64,000 nucleotides of DNA from assembly GCA_029582155.1 (NCBI GenBank), contig CM055907.1:29719432-29783431 (forward strand), given 5' to 3'. The DNA is from Panopea generosa (Eukaryota; Mollusca; Bivalvia; Adapedonta; Hiatellidae). Shown piece after piece: positions 36,693-50,500 of this stretch. The notes below the pieces were generated by a model. It saw only the letters and a list, made by a program, of their open reading frames with translations, had not been told where the DNA came from and ran no database searches. Position 1 is the first letter of the stretch. The number at the start of each line of letters is the position of its first letter. The translations under genes were made by a program, and so were the position numbers.

Positions 36693-38766
36693 CAAAAGGG
36701 TTGGGCCACAAGTTCTACCAACATTAGTTACGACCCTTCCCTACACAAAATGAATTACAAATACTCAAAATGACAATTGCAGATAAACAACATAATATAA
36801 ATAAAACAATTTGATTTAGATATTAGATAACTATTATAGAAAAAAAAGGATTTCGAAAAAAAGAAAAGGGAAGTTGAAAATAATGGTTGTATGATATAAT
36901 AATAAGGTAATCTAAATATACCCTATAATTAGAAGAGTCGTCATCAGGCTGACTTTTTATGCACATATATTGTTTAGTTAATTAATATCAAATCGTTTCG
37001 AGTCTTTGATAAATTGATGTGAATATAAATGAGTTTTCATCGTCAGTATAAGTGTCTTTACCGAACAGTAAAGTATGATTACTGAGGGTATGAAATCGAC
37101 GTGTGGCTCTGAAAAGTCGGATTCGTTCATTTGAGAATTTAATACATTTCATAAAATAATGTTCGATGTCTTGTTTTTCGTTACCACAACCCGGGCATCT
37201 AGAATCTGGTGTTAGTCGATTTGTAAATTTATCAAAACCTAAATTACTACACCCATTTCTAATGCGTGCGTGTATTAAAGATAACTCTATTTCCAGTAAG
37301 ATAATACTGAGGCACTGGTTGTACGTTAAAGAAATTGGTGACTAAAATACGTTTGAAGGACATTAATGATTCTGAGCAACGTATGTGTAGAGGAAGGGTG
37401 TTCCAATAAGAAATACACGAGGGAATAAATGAATTTGCATATAATTGTGTTCTCATATTTGGAACTATGTTATCGGATGCATTTCTAAGGTTGTATGGTA
37501 TATTAACACTTATTGTATCAGGAAATAAATAATTAAGATAGTCCGGTAATAAGCCAGTTTTAATTTTATATGCCGTAATTAATTTTTGATATTTTCTTCT
37601 CTCTGACAAAGACATCCATCCGATTTCGGTATACAATTTTTGAATAGACACAGAACGAGTTAATCCTGTAACAATACGCGCTGCTTCATTTTGTACTTTC
37701 TCCAATTTGTCCTTTTCGTAATGAGTGCAGCCATCCCAAACAACTGATGCATACTCTAGAGTGGGTCTGAGAAATGAAATGTATATTTTGTTGAGTGTTT
37801 TTTCTATTTAACAGGAATTTAATTTTACGCATCATTCCCAAAATCTTACAAGCCGAATTTACAATGTTATCTATGTGATGGTGCCACTTTGCATTATGAC
37901 TAAAAGTTATGCCTAAATGTTTGTGGTGATCAACAAATTTTACTGGGACATTATCAAAAATTAAAAATGGATAAGAAACATTTTTAGTTAGTGTGAACAT
38001 AATTGCTTCTGTTTTGTTCGGGTTAAAATTTACTAACCACTGCTTGGACCACTGCGATATGACAGTAAGATCGTGATTAAGAATACCTTCTAAATCTGGT
38101 AAAGTAAAAGCTGTAGATGCAAGCGATGTATCGTCTGCAAAAATACGAGTTATGCTTAAGGGATGTTCTGCAATATCGTTAATGTAAACAAGAAAAAATA
38201 AAGGACCTAAGACCGAACCCTGGGAAACACCAGCAGATGTTTCCTTAATATCTGACACACTTGAACCAAAAAAACCTTTTGTTTCCGTTTCACTAAATAA
38301 CTTTCGATCCATTTCAATATATCTCCTCTTATTCCATTTTACATTAACTTGAATAATAGACCTTTGATCCAAACTCGGTCAAATGGCTTTGATACATCAC
38401 AAAAGATCATACAAGTATATTGTCTGAAATCCAATCCTTGAGCAATTTGGTTATAGATGTCTATGAGTTGGTAAACTGTCGAATGTTCCTGAAGAAATCC
38501 GGATTGCAATTTGTAAATTAGTTTATTTTCAATCAGAAAATTATGAATATGTTTGTAGACAACTCTTTCCATAAGTTTACCAACACAGCTTAATAAAGAT
38601 ATTGGCCAATAATTAGATGGCACGTTTGTTTGACCCTTCTTAAAAAGAGGCATTACAGTAGCTGACTTCCATGACTCTGGAAATTTACATTCAAGTAAGG
38701 ATTTATTGAATAACATAGACCGGGGCTTAGATAAATTGGTTTTGAAAATTAAAAACACTACCAAAT
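36693..38766 (-). mobile_element. 5'-truncated CR1/Jockey-like LINE
   Basis: The minus strand encodes most of an RT domain, the post-RT region and a C-terminal Cys/His motif, followed by about 350 bp of 3' UTR ending at the (TA)n tract. The 5' end is abrupt near 38766, within the RT finger region, so endonuclease and ORF1 are missing. The 3' limit is inferred. The segmental duplication breakpoint (36731) lies within this 3' UTR, so the element predates the duplication. Confidence 0.82.
37150..38764 (-). pseudogene. CR1/Jockey-like reverse transcriptase pseudogene
   Basis: Three overlapping frames (38764-38339, 38372-37686, 37705-37259) together cover the RT. The first has a FKKG block, a PSNYWPISLL block and CDVSKPFDRVW (catalytic block A). 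The second has GVSQGSVLGPL, the catalytic FADD (its residues 78-81) and the KTEAIMF and HLGITFS blocks. The third has the post-RT NEAARIVTG region. Breaks seen are a stop at 38339-38341, a frameshift in the homopolymer near 38270, another in the T run at 37798-37803, and a further shift near 37275 before the C-X2-C-X7-H-X4-C motif (about 37150-37200). Normal elements of this type cut DNA and copy their RNA in the nucleus; this copy cannot. Confidence 0.88.
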
Positions 38767-41094
38767 AAAAAAGTGTTCATAGTTTGAAACTATAATAATG
38801 AAAGTTTGCAGCTCAGCTGCTGCGAAACAAATGATATAAAGAATTAAATTCAACTGCCAACAATTACATATAAACATACCATTGACTTATTTTGTATTAC
38901 ATGTATACATATTAGTTAGTTTTCTGTTGTGCCGAAATTGTAGTTATTGAAAACCGGTTTTATATGTCGTCTGTTGTGACAGACGGTTCAAAAGCCTTTA
39001 TCTTCTTCGATGCTATTTCAAAAATCAAGAATTGGAGAGGATTGAGATATGATTTTTTAACACCTTAATGCAAGAGAAGACAGTTCTCTGACGCAGACGT
39101 TTTCTTCAGTCAGGAAGACCGTTTCTAAAAAATCTTAAAGTAAATTTATAAAATTAGTCAAGCAAGTGTCAACTGAATTATAGTTAGTACTATTGCAAAA
39201 TAATAGTTTATTGGGTAGCTACAAGTATGTATAAATAATATACACATATACGTGTGATTGTTTCAAATATATAAATATATAACCAGTGTTATATTTAAAC
39301 CATCTAATGATATTTTAGTCCTTTGCTACATTTCTAATTTTACTACTTCAGGTAATTATACTACTATAATTGTGTACGTGATAAATCGGCAAATGGCGAA
39401 TATTTTACGAACGTTCACACAGATGAATAGATGATACTTATACTATATTATGTTACATAAAACTAAATATGTATAATGTTGCTATCTTAGAAAACATTAA
39501 ACAAATTCAAGGGACGTGCTATTTTTTTCTACACTTAGAAGTGCTAGAAACATGTTTCAACGTTATGGGAACTGTCTTATCGGTTTTAACTCCGCGTTCA
39601 AATAGTTTGGTCCAATTGTCCACAATAATTCGTCTATTGTTAATAAAAAAATAACAGCTCAATTGCAAGTTGTTCAATGTTAATTCGATTTAACATTTAA
39701 ATGAACCTGTGAAATGCCAGAGAAGTATTTGCATTATTAGATTACGACTATGCGAATATAGCGAAATGCACGAAAATTAAGTTAGAAGAGGTGTGTAAAC
39801 GTGGTCCAAGTAAATTACTCCGCGTTTCTTAAAATAAATACTATCATTCATCTGTTTTCAAGTTTGCATTACCTAACACAAATAGCTAGTAATGGATGCT
39901 GAGTCATCATTATATTTGCATACGAAATACTTCTATTTCTTAAAATAAAATATTTTATTTTGTTCAATTTGAAATTATAAAGCAATTTTTTTTTCAAACA
40001 CCAATTGACGGTACATATTTCCCATCGTATATTTATCAGTTATTTCTTATTATTTCCCTCCTTGGAGCCGTTTGTTCCTTCTCTCTTTATTCTTCTCTTG
40101 TATTCGTTACATTCAATCCGTGTTGTTCTGGGTAAGGATATGGTCACTGTTGATCTCTATGGAGGGGTAGGTGTCCTTAATGTTATCAAATTTGTCACGT
40201 TTATTATGATGGTTAAATCATCAACCCCTGTATATCGTTTCAGTGTGTCAAATGAGTGATGGCAAGAAAAGTATAACTGTTACTTATACATGTCGGAGGA
40301 GGCGAAAAGTTTAAGAGTTGGGTGGTATTTGCTGAAATTCTGCAGTTCTGACTTGCCTTTGAATATCTTAGGAATGTTTCACCTGCACAGTATGTTTGCA
40401 AATATTGGAAAGAATACTTTTTATTAGACATACACAATATCGGTATATAAGTAAGCGACACACTTAATGAATTTCCCGACCTTTTTCATAACATCAAACT
40501 TGACATTAATAAGTTCGTTACTTACAAATGTTAATGAAACGGACCCAAGGTATACAGGAGATATGTTCATTCTGCATATTCATTTAATTTGGGAACATGT
40601 ATGTTAGTTAATTTTGTTGTTGTACATAAAGAAAATACCTGGTATTTGTTTTCCTTTTTGCGTCATACATTTATGTGATGATACACTATAACATTACCAT
40701 TTATTTGATATTGATTCATAAATCCTTTTATTTCCCATTGGCAATTTGTTTTGTTTATTACCAATATTTCGGTTTATATCCTTTCTCTCGAAAAGTCATT
40801 ATCCTGTAGCTTAACAGGCTACATGCATGTATATCGTTCTAAAGTTTCTTCTCTGTATGTCTCCTGTCTGTACCTCTGTCTCTATTATCATTGTCAACAT
40901 CAAAAGTCTCTTTGAAATAGATATATCTTTCTCTCTTAGTTATTTGTATACATTTATATGTTCCATTATATATCGATATTCTTTTCTCATTTAACTATTT
41001 CTTAATTAAAACTGATTTATTTAAACTCGAATGCTAAGAAAGATGATAGCGTTTATGATCCGCTCTCGGGTGTGTTTCCTTGGTAAAAATGTAA
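38767..41094. other. AT-rich spacer, no gene recognised
   Basis: The longest frames (84 codons at 40005-40259 plus; 73 codons at 40240-40461 minus) show no domain. Confidence 0.5.
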
Positions 41095-41185
41095 TGAGTG
41101 CCTTTAGGGCCATTGCTTGAGCAGGGGATCGAACCTGCGACCTTTTGGTGCAAGCGATCGACAATCTATTAACAAATAACCGCCC
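41095..41185 (-). mobile_element. tRNA-like SINE remnant of a second family
   Basis: The minus strand carries a B-box-like GGTTCGATCCCC (complement of 41124-41135) in a GTCGCAGG..CCCTGCTC stem context, preceded by GATCGCTTGCACC. No good A box is visible. The body differs from the SINE at 46046. Confidence 0.55.
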
Positions 41186-42339
41186 AGCGTTCAAACCATA
41201 TTTATCTTTTAAGTAGTTCTATATAACTATATTCAGCATTTCCTAGTATTATTTAAGGCAGTATTTTACGACTGTCTATGAAAATGGAATGTTTGACTTT
41301 AGGCTAAAATGTTAAAATGCATTAACCGTTACAATCACATAAACCTTCAGATAAGAACCGTCGATCCTTTGATATCTGAGCATGTTTACTGTTTTCCCAA
41401 ATGTATCATGTAGCAAACAGAACATGTGAGATGATCGTCATCTTAATTATGTTGGGAAACTGCTGTAATTATGAATATACCACACTTACTAGTGCTACAG
41501 TCACATTTGTTGATGTTGGCTCGTCAAACATGAACGTATTCATAATTATAAACAGTCAAATGTATTTTTATCTAAGATGAAATTAATCGTGATACAGCTC
41601 GGTACAATCGTGCTGTCGTGATTGGATTTTGTGCTATTTTATTTTTAATATGATACCTATCGTCAAAATCTAATATTGTGTATGCATATGGGAAGGATAT
41701 ATGTACAACAAAACTTTTATTCTACTTTTATGCATTATATTTGTTTTCCTTTATACCTATTTCTATACATTGTTGTCTTCTCGACTCTGAAATTTATTAA
41801 ATCACGAAACCCAAAATATGTTCTGTTATATAAATTATTGAAATTTCAATAGAATATGATTACAGACATCAACATTTTTCTTCAAATATTTTTAAATTAC
41901 AATTAAATATCACTGAGAAAAATTGCCATAAATTGATTTTGTGCAATCAATGATAAAAGATAAGACGATTTCTATAGCTTTTTCTCATTTTTTCTATAGA
42001 TAGAATTTCATGAAAATTCCTTATATCTAAGTTTAATGTAATGTTTATGCAATATCATAAATAAAAAAACACATGCTCCCGTACAGATTCTTTGGTATTA
42101 CCTCCTCATCAACATACACGTCCTTGAAATTTGGCTGGAAAATTAAATTAAATAATACATATCACATGCACATAATAATAAATCTAAGCTTGAATTTAAC
42201 TGACCAGGATTTAAAAACCTAATAATTTTGTTCGATGTCATTTTATTTTAATTTTGCAATAAAACAATAGCGTTTTTTTAATATTTTGATATGGTGTATG
42301 GATAAACTTTGCTTAGAATTGTACAAAATATTCTCTGCT
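41186..42339. other. AT-rich spacer, nothing recognised
   Basis: No sustained frame or repeat found. Confidence 0.5.
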
Positions 42340-43950
42340 ACTCATTCTAATGACAATCAAAATAACACATTCACATCATCGCGTAATTGGAGAAAAATAG
42401 AGCAGAATCGGTATGATGAACAACTTTAAAAATCGTATTTTATAAATGTATGTGGTCCTTAAAAAGATAATCAATAATTTTATAAATAACAAAATCAATA
42501 ACTCAGATAATTTATCTATAATTCGGGTGATTTTAATCTAATATAATACAAGTAAATTTACATAACAATTATGTTAATCTAAACAACCCTTAAGCAAGGG
42601 AAGTTGTTCTGGAAACAATCGTTGATTGTGATTCAGTAGATTGCTGGAGAGATCAGAATCTGGAAAAGAGAGAAATTACATGGTTTTGAAAAATAATATT
42701 AATAAAAAAGTAATATTATACTTCTTTCTGATCTCTAAGCAAGAATTACTGATATTAAAAAATTTCCAGGTTATCATATTGACCATTATAATGATTATTT
42801 AATTCTTTTGAAATTAGATTTTATTAAAGTTAGTAAAGGCAATCTTGATGATTCTCTGCTCAAAGACAATAACTATATAAATATCATCAAGCATAAAATT
42901 ACAAAATGCTTACAGATATACTTTCTGATGATGATTTAAATGATATTGGAAATGACACACTTCAATTGGATATTAACAAACACTTATTTGTTGAAACAAT
43001 TATTTTCGGGAAAAGGGATTAGACAATTTTTTAATCGTTATTCCTAAAAAGACAAGAAAAGTATATTCAAAATAGGAAAAAAATTAACTCCAAAAGTCCC
43101 AGGGCACTAAGCATTCGCAGTTGAATTTTACACTTTTTTGACTCAATAGACAAGCTTTTAATTAATGCCAATAAGATTCGAGAAATAAAGAATCTTCTTA
43201 TTACATGGTCAAGAGAAATTTTAACACTTATTAGAAAATAATAAGGTTTAAAAGATTAGTTAAAAAATATTCATCTTACTTTTGCATTGCCGAAACTATA
43301 AAAGAACTGGTTATTTTTTTTATTTTTAAGGGAATGGAAACCAGGTAAAATAAAAAAGAACAACTATTTATAAAGACTAATCACTAGGGAAACTTACAAT
43401 GTTAAATCTCTCGACTTATTTATCACAGCTCTAAAATCGCATGGGTAAGAAGAATATTACAATATGAAATATTTAGAAATCTTTAAAGTTTAAATATTGC
43501 TTTTAAATGACACTAATCTGTAATGGTTTCAATGAAGAATACAACACCGAATATAAGGTTAAAATCGCCTTTTAGGAAAAAAAATAACTTTATTAATTCA
43601 AACCGTTGTTCATTTGGAAAAACTCATGCTGAGACATTTCTATGAATATTTGGTCATAAAACTATTTTGGACCAATCGTGAATACTTTTTAAATAAAAAA
43701 TGTCCAACAAAATAGTTTGATATAAAATTGCAAGAAATTGATATATAGTTTTGGCAACAATAAAATCGATGATTTTGGTAATGACCTACTGTTTTCGGCA
43801 AGATAGTTTATATTTAAACAAAGATTTAACTTTTCAAAACCTGGGATAACACTTTTAAAAATAAACTAAGAAAATTTATCGGACGATACGCTCAGAACAA
43901 CTTAGAAGTACAAAAAAATGTGGAAACCATATAATTTATGATCATTTTAG
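42340..43950 (+). mobile_element. Decayed 5'/endonuclease part of an L1/Tx1-like LINE
   Basis: Translation with many interruptions shows elements typical of the L1/Tx1 endonuclease end and the following linker. They are an EKREITWF block near 42660, an LISKQ...FPGY..DH block at about 42725-42790 (endonuclease C-terminus, where the usual SDH is not intact), and a GNLDDSLLKDNNYI block at about 42840-42890 matching the linker before RT. The 3' half (43000-43950) is less readable. It covers the portion missing from the copies at 25, 23460 and 32750. Moderate confidence; a profile search would settle it. Confidence 0.62.
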
Positions 43951-46045
43951 ATCGATGTATTCTCTTTACGATCATTATCCACATACCATGGCACACATAT
44001 AATATTATAACTATATATAGATAAATAAGATAAATTAAATATATAAAGTAAATAGGTGCAAAATTATGTGTTCATGTACTATAAAACAATTCACAATAAA
44101 AAAAAAATATGTATATGTGTATATGCGAAATATGTATGCTGCATTTAGTTTTTGTGTTTCGTTTTCTGAAAAAAAAAACGAGTTTATGTCAGTTTCATAG
44201 ACAGTAAATAAACTTCATAGGCAGTATAAACATTATATTTTCATACATAAACCCAAGTGAATATGATTCTTTCAAGTAATTTTGCTTTCATGAAATATTC
44301 GAATTAAACATAGAATACACACTCTCAACTACGAAATCTCTCAAGCGTTTTTGTAAAGATGATTTTTTAATTTTATGCTTTCTGATGGATTAAACCTCAA
44401 CAAAAGATTAAAAACAACAGAATATTTTTTTGTTTCTCCCTGTTTTCTGCGTGTGTTGTTTTCTTTTTGTTTAATTATTTAAGAGAAAAGAAAACAATGA
44501 AACATTGATTTGCTGCCTCCAACGTTTATGCTTTATGATATATTTAAAATATGATAATATCTGTAGAAAAAAAAAGAATGTTATTTGCGTAAACACTAAA
44601 CATGCTGTAAATTATAATTGTATAAACATATTACCATAGTTCATGAATAATTTGAGAATGAAAATATAAGATTATAAAAATAAGGTCATTAGGATATCCA
44701 TCATAATATTATACGTATAAAACAAACTGAACTTAAAATACGCATCATAATGAAACTAATAAAAGTAATGAAAGTGTGTAACAAACAAGTTCTTCCCTCA
44801 TGTATTTTTGCTTTGGAAAAATATTATCGACTATACCCCACCCGCTGTTGTATATGTTTTAACCAAAACTCATAAGAATAAATGTTGATTTAGACATACA
44901 TGTATTTATGTTTTAGTTTCCTTTGATTTCGTGTTAGCTGATGGTGTTATTTTGAAAATTTTAATATTCTATACCGGAAGAAAATAATTGATGTTGTAGT
45001 TAGTTTAAACTTAGTCTAATACATGTACATACTTTCATATATATGTGAACAACTTTTTGAAATAACAAAACAAGATTTTCCCACTAACTTTTTTTGGTAA
45101 GAACATGATGTTAAAAGATTAACTTCGGAAAAATGAAAATCTGAACACGTCCAAGCCAACATCGTTTTATGTACCTTAGGTAGTTGTCCTTAAATCCGTT
45201 CTGCCGCACCTTTCCTTGTTATTCTCTTGGTGCACTGGCATTTGCAGTGGTATCATTATATGTGTGCTTTATATAAACCGTAAATGCAGCGTCATTGCAA
45301 CATTTTCTGTGTGTTTTGTACCTTATAGCATCATAATTCTATTCTTTACTGTGTTTATGCTGTTATGGTGAATATGCGCTAAGCTTTTAATATTCCTTCT
45401 CCTGTTTGAAATGTATTTTCCTATTATTATGTCAGATTTATGTTGCTATATCAATAGCTGTAGTTTAAATTTTGCATTTCGATACTTCCGTTGAACCAAA
45501 ATTAACAAAGTCATTATTTAGTATGGAAGTTTGTGCAGTTATTTTAACAAAATTGAAAGATTAACTAGGATAAAAGAGAAAAAGCGACTTTGCACTAGGC
45601 TTCACACGACATTATTTCCCTTTTTAGGAATATTATGTTATAAAGTCGATCTAATGTCATTTGTTTCGTGTTATTCTTAAAATTTATTAAAAGAGGCTCA
45701 TAAAATGTGCAGTTTTAACTGTATTTAATTGAATAAAATACTTGATACAAAGAAGATATTAATGAAATCTTAATGGAATACGGACCTGACCTAGATAACA
45801 ATCTATAAACATTCTAAATCAACGTAGTATTTTAAAACAGCTGTTTAATGCATTATTCGTTATTAACATCACCCCAACACCTAAAATTAATTTAATGAAA
45901 TATCTATATATTTAATAAATAAACAAGTGTTCTCTGTGTATAACTATTTCATACTGGCGTACTAGTAATTTGATTAATTGATTGAATATTTAGCGTCATT
46001 TTTATGCAATCGAAGGGCTAACAGACACTCAGTTAACCTAACCAC
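43951..46045. other. AT-rich spacer, nothing recognised
   Basis: No open frame of significance and no repeat family recognised. Confidence 0.5.
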
Positions 46046-46258
46046 TGTTTCCTTGGATTAACCAGTACTCGAGCACACTCCATCTCCGAAGGTTACTGAT
46101 AACATTCCCACTTGAATCAGTGGTGAGAGACAAATGATAATGAGACACAATGTCGTATATCAATCATCACGGAGACTGTTACTAGGCGGGGGATTCGAAC
46201 TCACGACCCCTGGATTGATAGTCAGACGAATAACAGACTGAGCTAATCGGGGCCGGCT
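46046..46258 (-). mobile_element. tRNA-derived SINE, well preserved head
   Basis: On the minus strand GCCCCGATTAGCTCAGTCTG gives an A box (complement of 46233-46244), and GTTCGAATCC a B box (complement of 46190-46199). The body with GTCTCCGTGAT, ATTATCATTTGTCTC and CTTGAATC.. extends to about 46050 and matches the older copy at 4535-4745. The head also resembles the SINEs at 24975 and 34298, but the bodies differ downstream. Confidence 0.85.
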
Positions 46259-47589
46259 AGTAATTTGAAGTCGACAATAAACTGCAATGAAGTTGCTCAA
46301 ATATTTTCCATAAGGTTTGCATTTTTAAACCTGTCAAACGCAGAATGTTTCCAATTATCACTGATGTTAATGTTACATTGGTTTACTGGACTTGCTGTCT
46401 AAGATTCGTGAGAGGATGATACTGTTACAATGTACAAGCTACCAACTTTAAAAGCAATCTGACTTAAGCTTTTTGAGTTTTACATTTGGCCTACTACATA
46501 CTTTCGACGTTGACTGTGCGACCTGGAATAACTGGAGAGTGAGTAGTGGCTAGTCTCTTTTCAAGCCTTAATAATTAAAATATCTTGGTACCAGTCATTG
46601 TCAGTGTCTTCACGTAAATATCTTTATCTTTCTTTGTACAGCAACGCTTATTTCTTTTTATTTACATTTCCCGATCACGCCTATGACTAATCTAATACAC
46701 ATGAACGTGCTCACGTGTTTGTATGTAGGTATTTTGACGGAGCTATTTGTATAAAAAAGGTAACCTTATAATGTTACACCAAGATATTGCGGTTGGTGCG
46801 CCCTAGGATAGCAGGATGCATCTCTCTAGTATTTAGCGATACATTTCGTATTGCACGTTGCTTAATACTATTTTTTCAAATCAAAACTATATGCTTGGAA
46901 CAATGCTCAGTTCCAGCATAAAAATGCACTTACATGTTTGAAGACCGTTTCAAACCTATATCTTCGACCTGCGCATGAAACAAAGCTCAGTTCCAGAACA
47001 AAACTAAACGTATATGTTTGAGAACAGTTTCAAACTAATAACATCAAACCAAACACATGTGCATGAAACAATACCCAGTTCTATTCCTACAAGCCAAGCC
47101 TTCCCAAAGCCTACAACCAGAGATAACCTTCGTTGCGATGAACTCTCCCCCCAAACGTAATCCGATGTTTTAAGTACACTTTGATGACTTTTTGAACCTT
47201 GCGTCGAAATAAACTGTCAAAATATCGAAATAATGCTAACGTTATATACAAGTAAACACCTACTTTCAGATGGTGTTTAACTCATGGTTATTTTAAGAAT
47301 TGATTATAACAGTATCATTCGTCTTTATATGATAAATATTTTTTTAAACCTATACTTGACGTAATATTGTATACTAATAATAGCAAAAAACCCCGAGTTT
47401 TTTTATGTAATAATTGCTATATACAGACATTTATGCTATAAAACAACGCCATTATTTTGACATACGTATTCCGTATTGCATGTACGTGTACATTTATTAT
47501 GTATTTCACGTATTCCGTGTTTCTCATACTCTGTGTTCGCGTATTCTGTATGCGTGTACTGTATCTATTATGAACACGAGTATTCAATT
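46259..47589. other. Spacer with a short, diverged tandem repeat
   Basis: Around 46890-47085 a segment containing ATGAAACAA.GCTCAGTTCCAG and ATGTTTGA..ACAGTTTCAAAC recurs about 2.5 times at roughly 80-bp spacing. Otherwise nothing recognised. Confidence 0.5.
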
Positions 47590-50500
47590 ATATTGATGGA
47601 ACGTTTACTGTTGATGGTCATAGTATCGTTTGAAGAATATATTTCCTGTTGATAGTGTCCTGTGAATGATATGTTTCCTGTAGATGGTATCCTGTGAATG
47701 ATATATTTACTATAAATGGTGTCATTTGAATGATCTGTTTACTGTTGATGATAATTGTGTCCTTTGAAAGATATGTTTGCTGTTGATGGTGATGGTGTCC
47801 TGTGATGGATGTATTTCATGTTGATGGTGCCCTGTGAATGATATATAACCTGTTGATGGTGAAGGTGTCCTGTGAATGATATGTTTCCTGTTGATGGTGA
47901 TATTATCCTGTGAATGATATGTTTCCTGTTGATGGTGTCCTGTGAATGATATGTTTACTGTTGATAGTGATGGTGTCCTGTAAATGCTATGATTCCTGTT
48001 GATGGTATCATGTTAATGCTATGTTTCCTGTTGATAGTGTCCTGTAAATGCTATGTTTCCCGTTGATGGTGTCGAGTAAATGCTATGTTTCCTGTTGATG
48101 GTGTCCTGTAAATGCTATGTTTTCTGTTGATGGTGTCATGTAAATGCTATGTTTCCCGTTGATGGTGTCCAGTAAATGCTATGTTTCATGTTGATTGTGT
48201 CCTGTAAATGCTATGTTCCTGTTGATGGTGTCCTGTAAATGTTATGTTTCTCGTTGATGGTGTCCTGTAAATAATATGTTTTCTGTTGATGGCGATGTTG
48301 TTCTGTGAATGATATGTTTCCTGTTGATGGTGATGGTGGCCTGTGAATGATATGTTTCCTGTTGATGGTGATGGTGTACTGTAAATGCTATGTTTCCCGT
48401 TGATGGTGACCTGTATATAATATGTTTCCTGTTGATGGCGATGTTGTTCTGTGAATGATATGTTTCCTGTTGATGGTGATGGTGGCATGTGAATGATATG
48501 TTTACTGTTGATAGTGATGGTGTCCTGTAAATGCTATGTTTCCCGTTGATGGTGTCCTGTAAATAATATGTTTCCTGTTGATGGCGATGTTGTTCTGTGA
48601 ATGATATGTTTCCTTTTTGTATGGTGATGTTGTCCTGTGAATAATATGTTTCCCGTTGATGGTGTTGTTGTTCTGTGAATGATATGTTTCATGTTGATGG
48701 TGATGTTTTCCTGTGAATGATATGTTTACTGTTGATAGTGATGGTGTCCTTTAAATGCTATGTTTCCCGTTGATGGTGTCCTGTAAATAATATGTTTCCT
48801 GCTGATGGCGATGTTGTTCTATGAATGATATGTTTCCTGTTGATGGTGAAGTTGTCCTGTGAATGATATGTTTCCTGTTGATGGTGATGGTGTACTGTGA
48901 ATGATATGTTTCCTGTTGATGGTGTCCTGTGAACGATTTGTTTACTGTTGATGGTGATAGTGTCATGTTAATTATATGATTACTGTTGAGAATGATGGTG
49001 TCTTTTGTATGAGGTGTTTACTGTTAATGGTGATGGTGTCATGTGAATAAAATGTTTCTTGTTGATGGTGATGGTGACTTGTGCATGATATGTTTCATGT
49101 TGATAGTGTCCTGTGAATGATATGTTTTCTGTCGATGGTGATGGTGTACTGTGAATGATATGAGAGATGATTCCTGGTGATGGTGTCCTGTGAATGATAT
49201 GTTTATTGTTGATGGTGATGTTGTCCTATGAATAATAAGTTTCCCTTTGATGTTGTCCTGTGAATGATATATTTACTGTTAAATGTGATGGTGTCATTTT
49301 AATAATATGTTAACTGTTGATGGTGAAAGTGTCCTGTGAATGAAATGCTTCCTGTTGATGGTGATGATGACTTGTGCATGAGATGTTTACTGTTGATAGT
49401 GTCCTGTAAATGATATGTTTTCTGTTGATGGTGATGTTGTCCTGTGAATAATATATATACTGTTGGTGGTGTCCTGTGTATGATATGTTTACTGTTGGTT
49501 GTGTCATGTGAATGATATGTTTACTGTTAATGGTGTCCTGTGTATGATATGTTTATTGTTGGTGGTGTCCTGTGAATGATATGTTTACTGTTGATGGTTT
49601 CCTGTGTATGATATGTTTACTGGTGATGGTAATGTTGTCCTGTGTATGATATGTTTACTGTTGATGGCGATGTTGTTCTGTGAATAATATATAAATTGTT
49701 GATGGTCTCCTATGTATGATATGTTTACTGTTGGTGGTGTCCTGTGAATGGTATGTTTACTGTTGATGGTGTCCGCTGTATTATATGTTTACTGTTGATC
49801 GTGTCCTGTGTATGGTATGTTTACTGTTGATGGTGATGGTGTTTGTTTACGTTTACTGTTGGTGGTGTCCTATGTAAGATGTGTTTACTGTTGATGGTGT
49901 CCTGTGTATGATATGTTTACTGTTGGTTGTGTCCTGTGTATGATATGTTTACTGTTGGTGGTCTCCTGTGAATGATATGTTTACTGTTGATGGTGTCCTG
50001 TGTAAGCTATGTTTGCTGTTGATGGTGTCCTGTGAATGATATATTTGCTGCTGGTGGTGTCCTGTGAAAGATATGTTTACTGTTGGTGGTGTCTTGTGTA
50101 TGCTATGTTTGCTGTTGATTGTGTCCGGTGAATGATATGTTAACTGTTGATGGTGTCCTGTGAAAAATATGTTAACTGTTGATGGTAATGGTGTCCTGTG
50201 AATGATATGTTTGCTGTTTGTGATGTTTTGTGTATGATATGTTTGCTGTAGGTGGTGTCCTGTGTATGATCTGTTTGCTGTTGGTGGTGTCCTGTGTATG
50301 ATATGTTTACTGTTGGTGGTGTCCTGTGTATGATATGTTTACTGTTGGTGGTGTCCTGTGTATGAAATGTTTGCTGTAGGTGGTGTCCTGTGTATGATAT
50401 GTTTGCTGTAGGTGGTGTCCTGTGTATGATATGTTTGCTGTTGGTGGTGTCCTGTGTATGATATGTTTACTGTTGGTGGTGTCCTGTGTATGATATGTTT

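Larger units (their letters stand above)
27381..36731. repeat. Tandem segmental duplication, copy 2
   Basis: Direct repeat of 18560-27380 with the same element order. The first sequence after the junction aligns to the satellite around 18560-18660: the CGTGCATGCGACTG unit at 27481 corresponds to 18664. The right end continues through GGCCACAAGTTCTACCAACATTAGTT into flanking LINE sequence, whereas copy 1 lacks GCCACAAGTTCT and switches to satellite. Confidence 0.9.
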
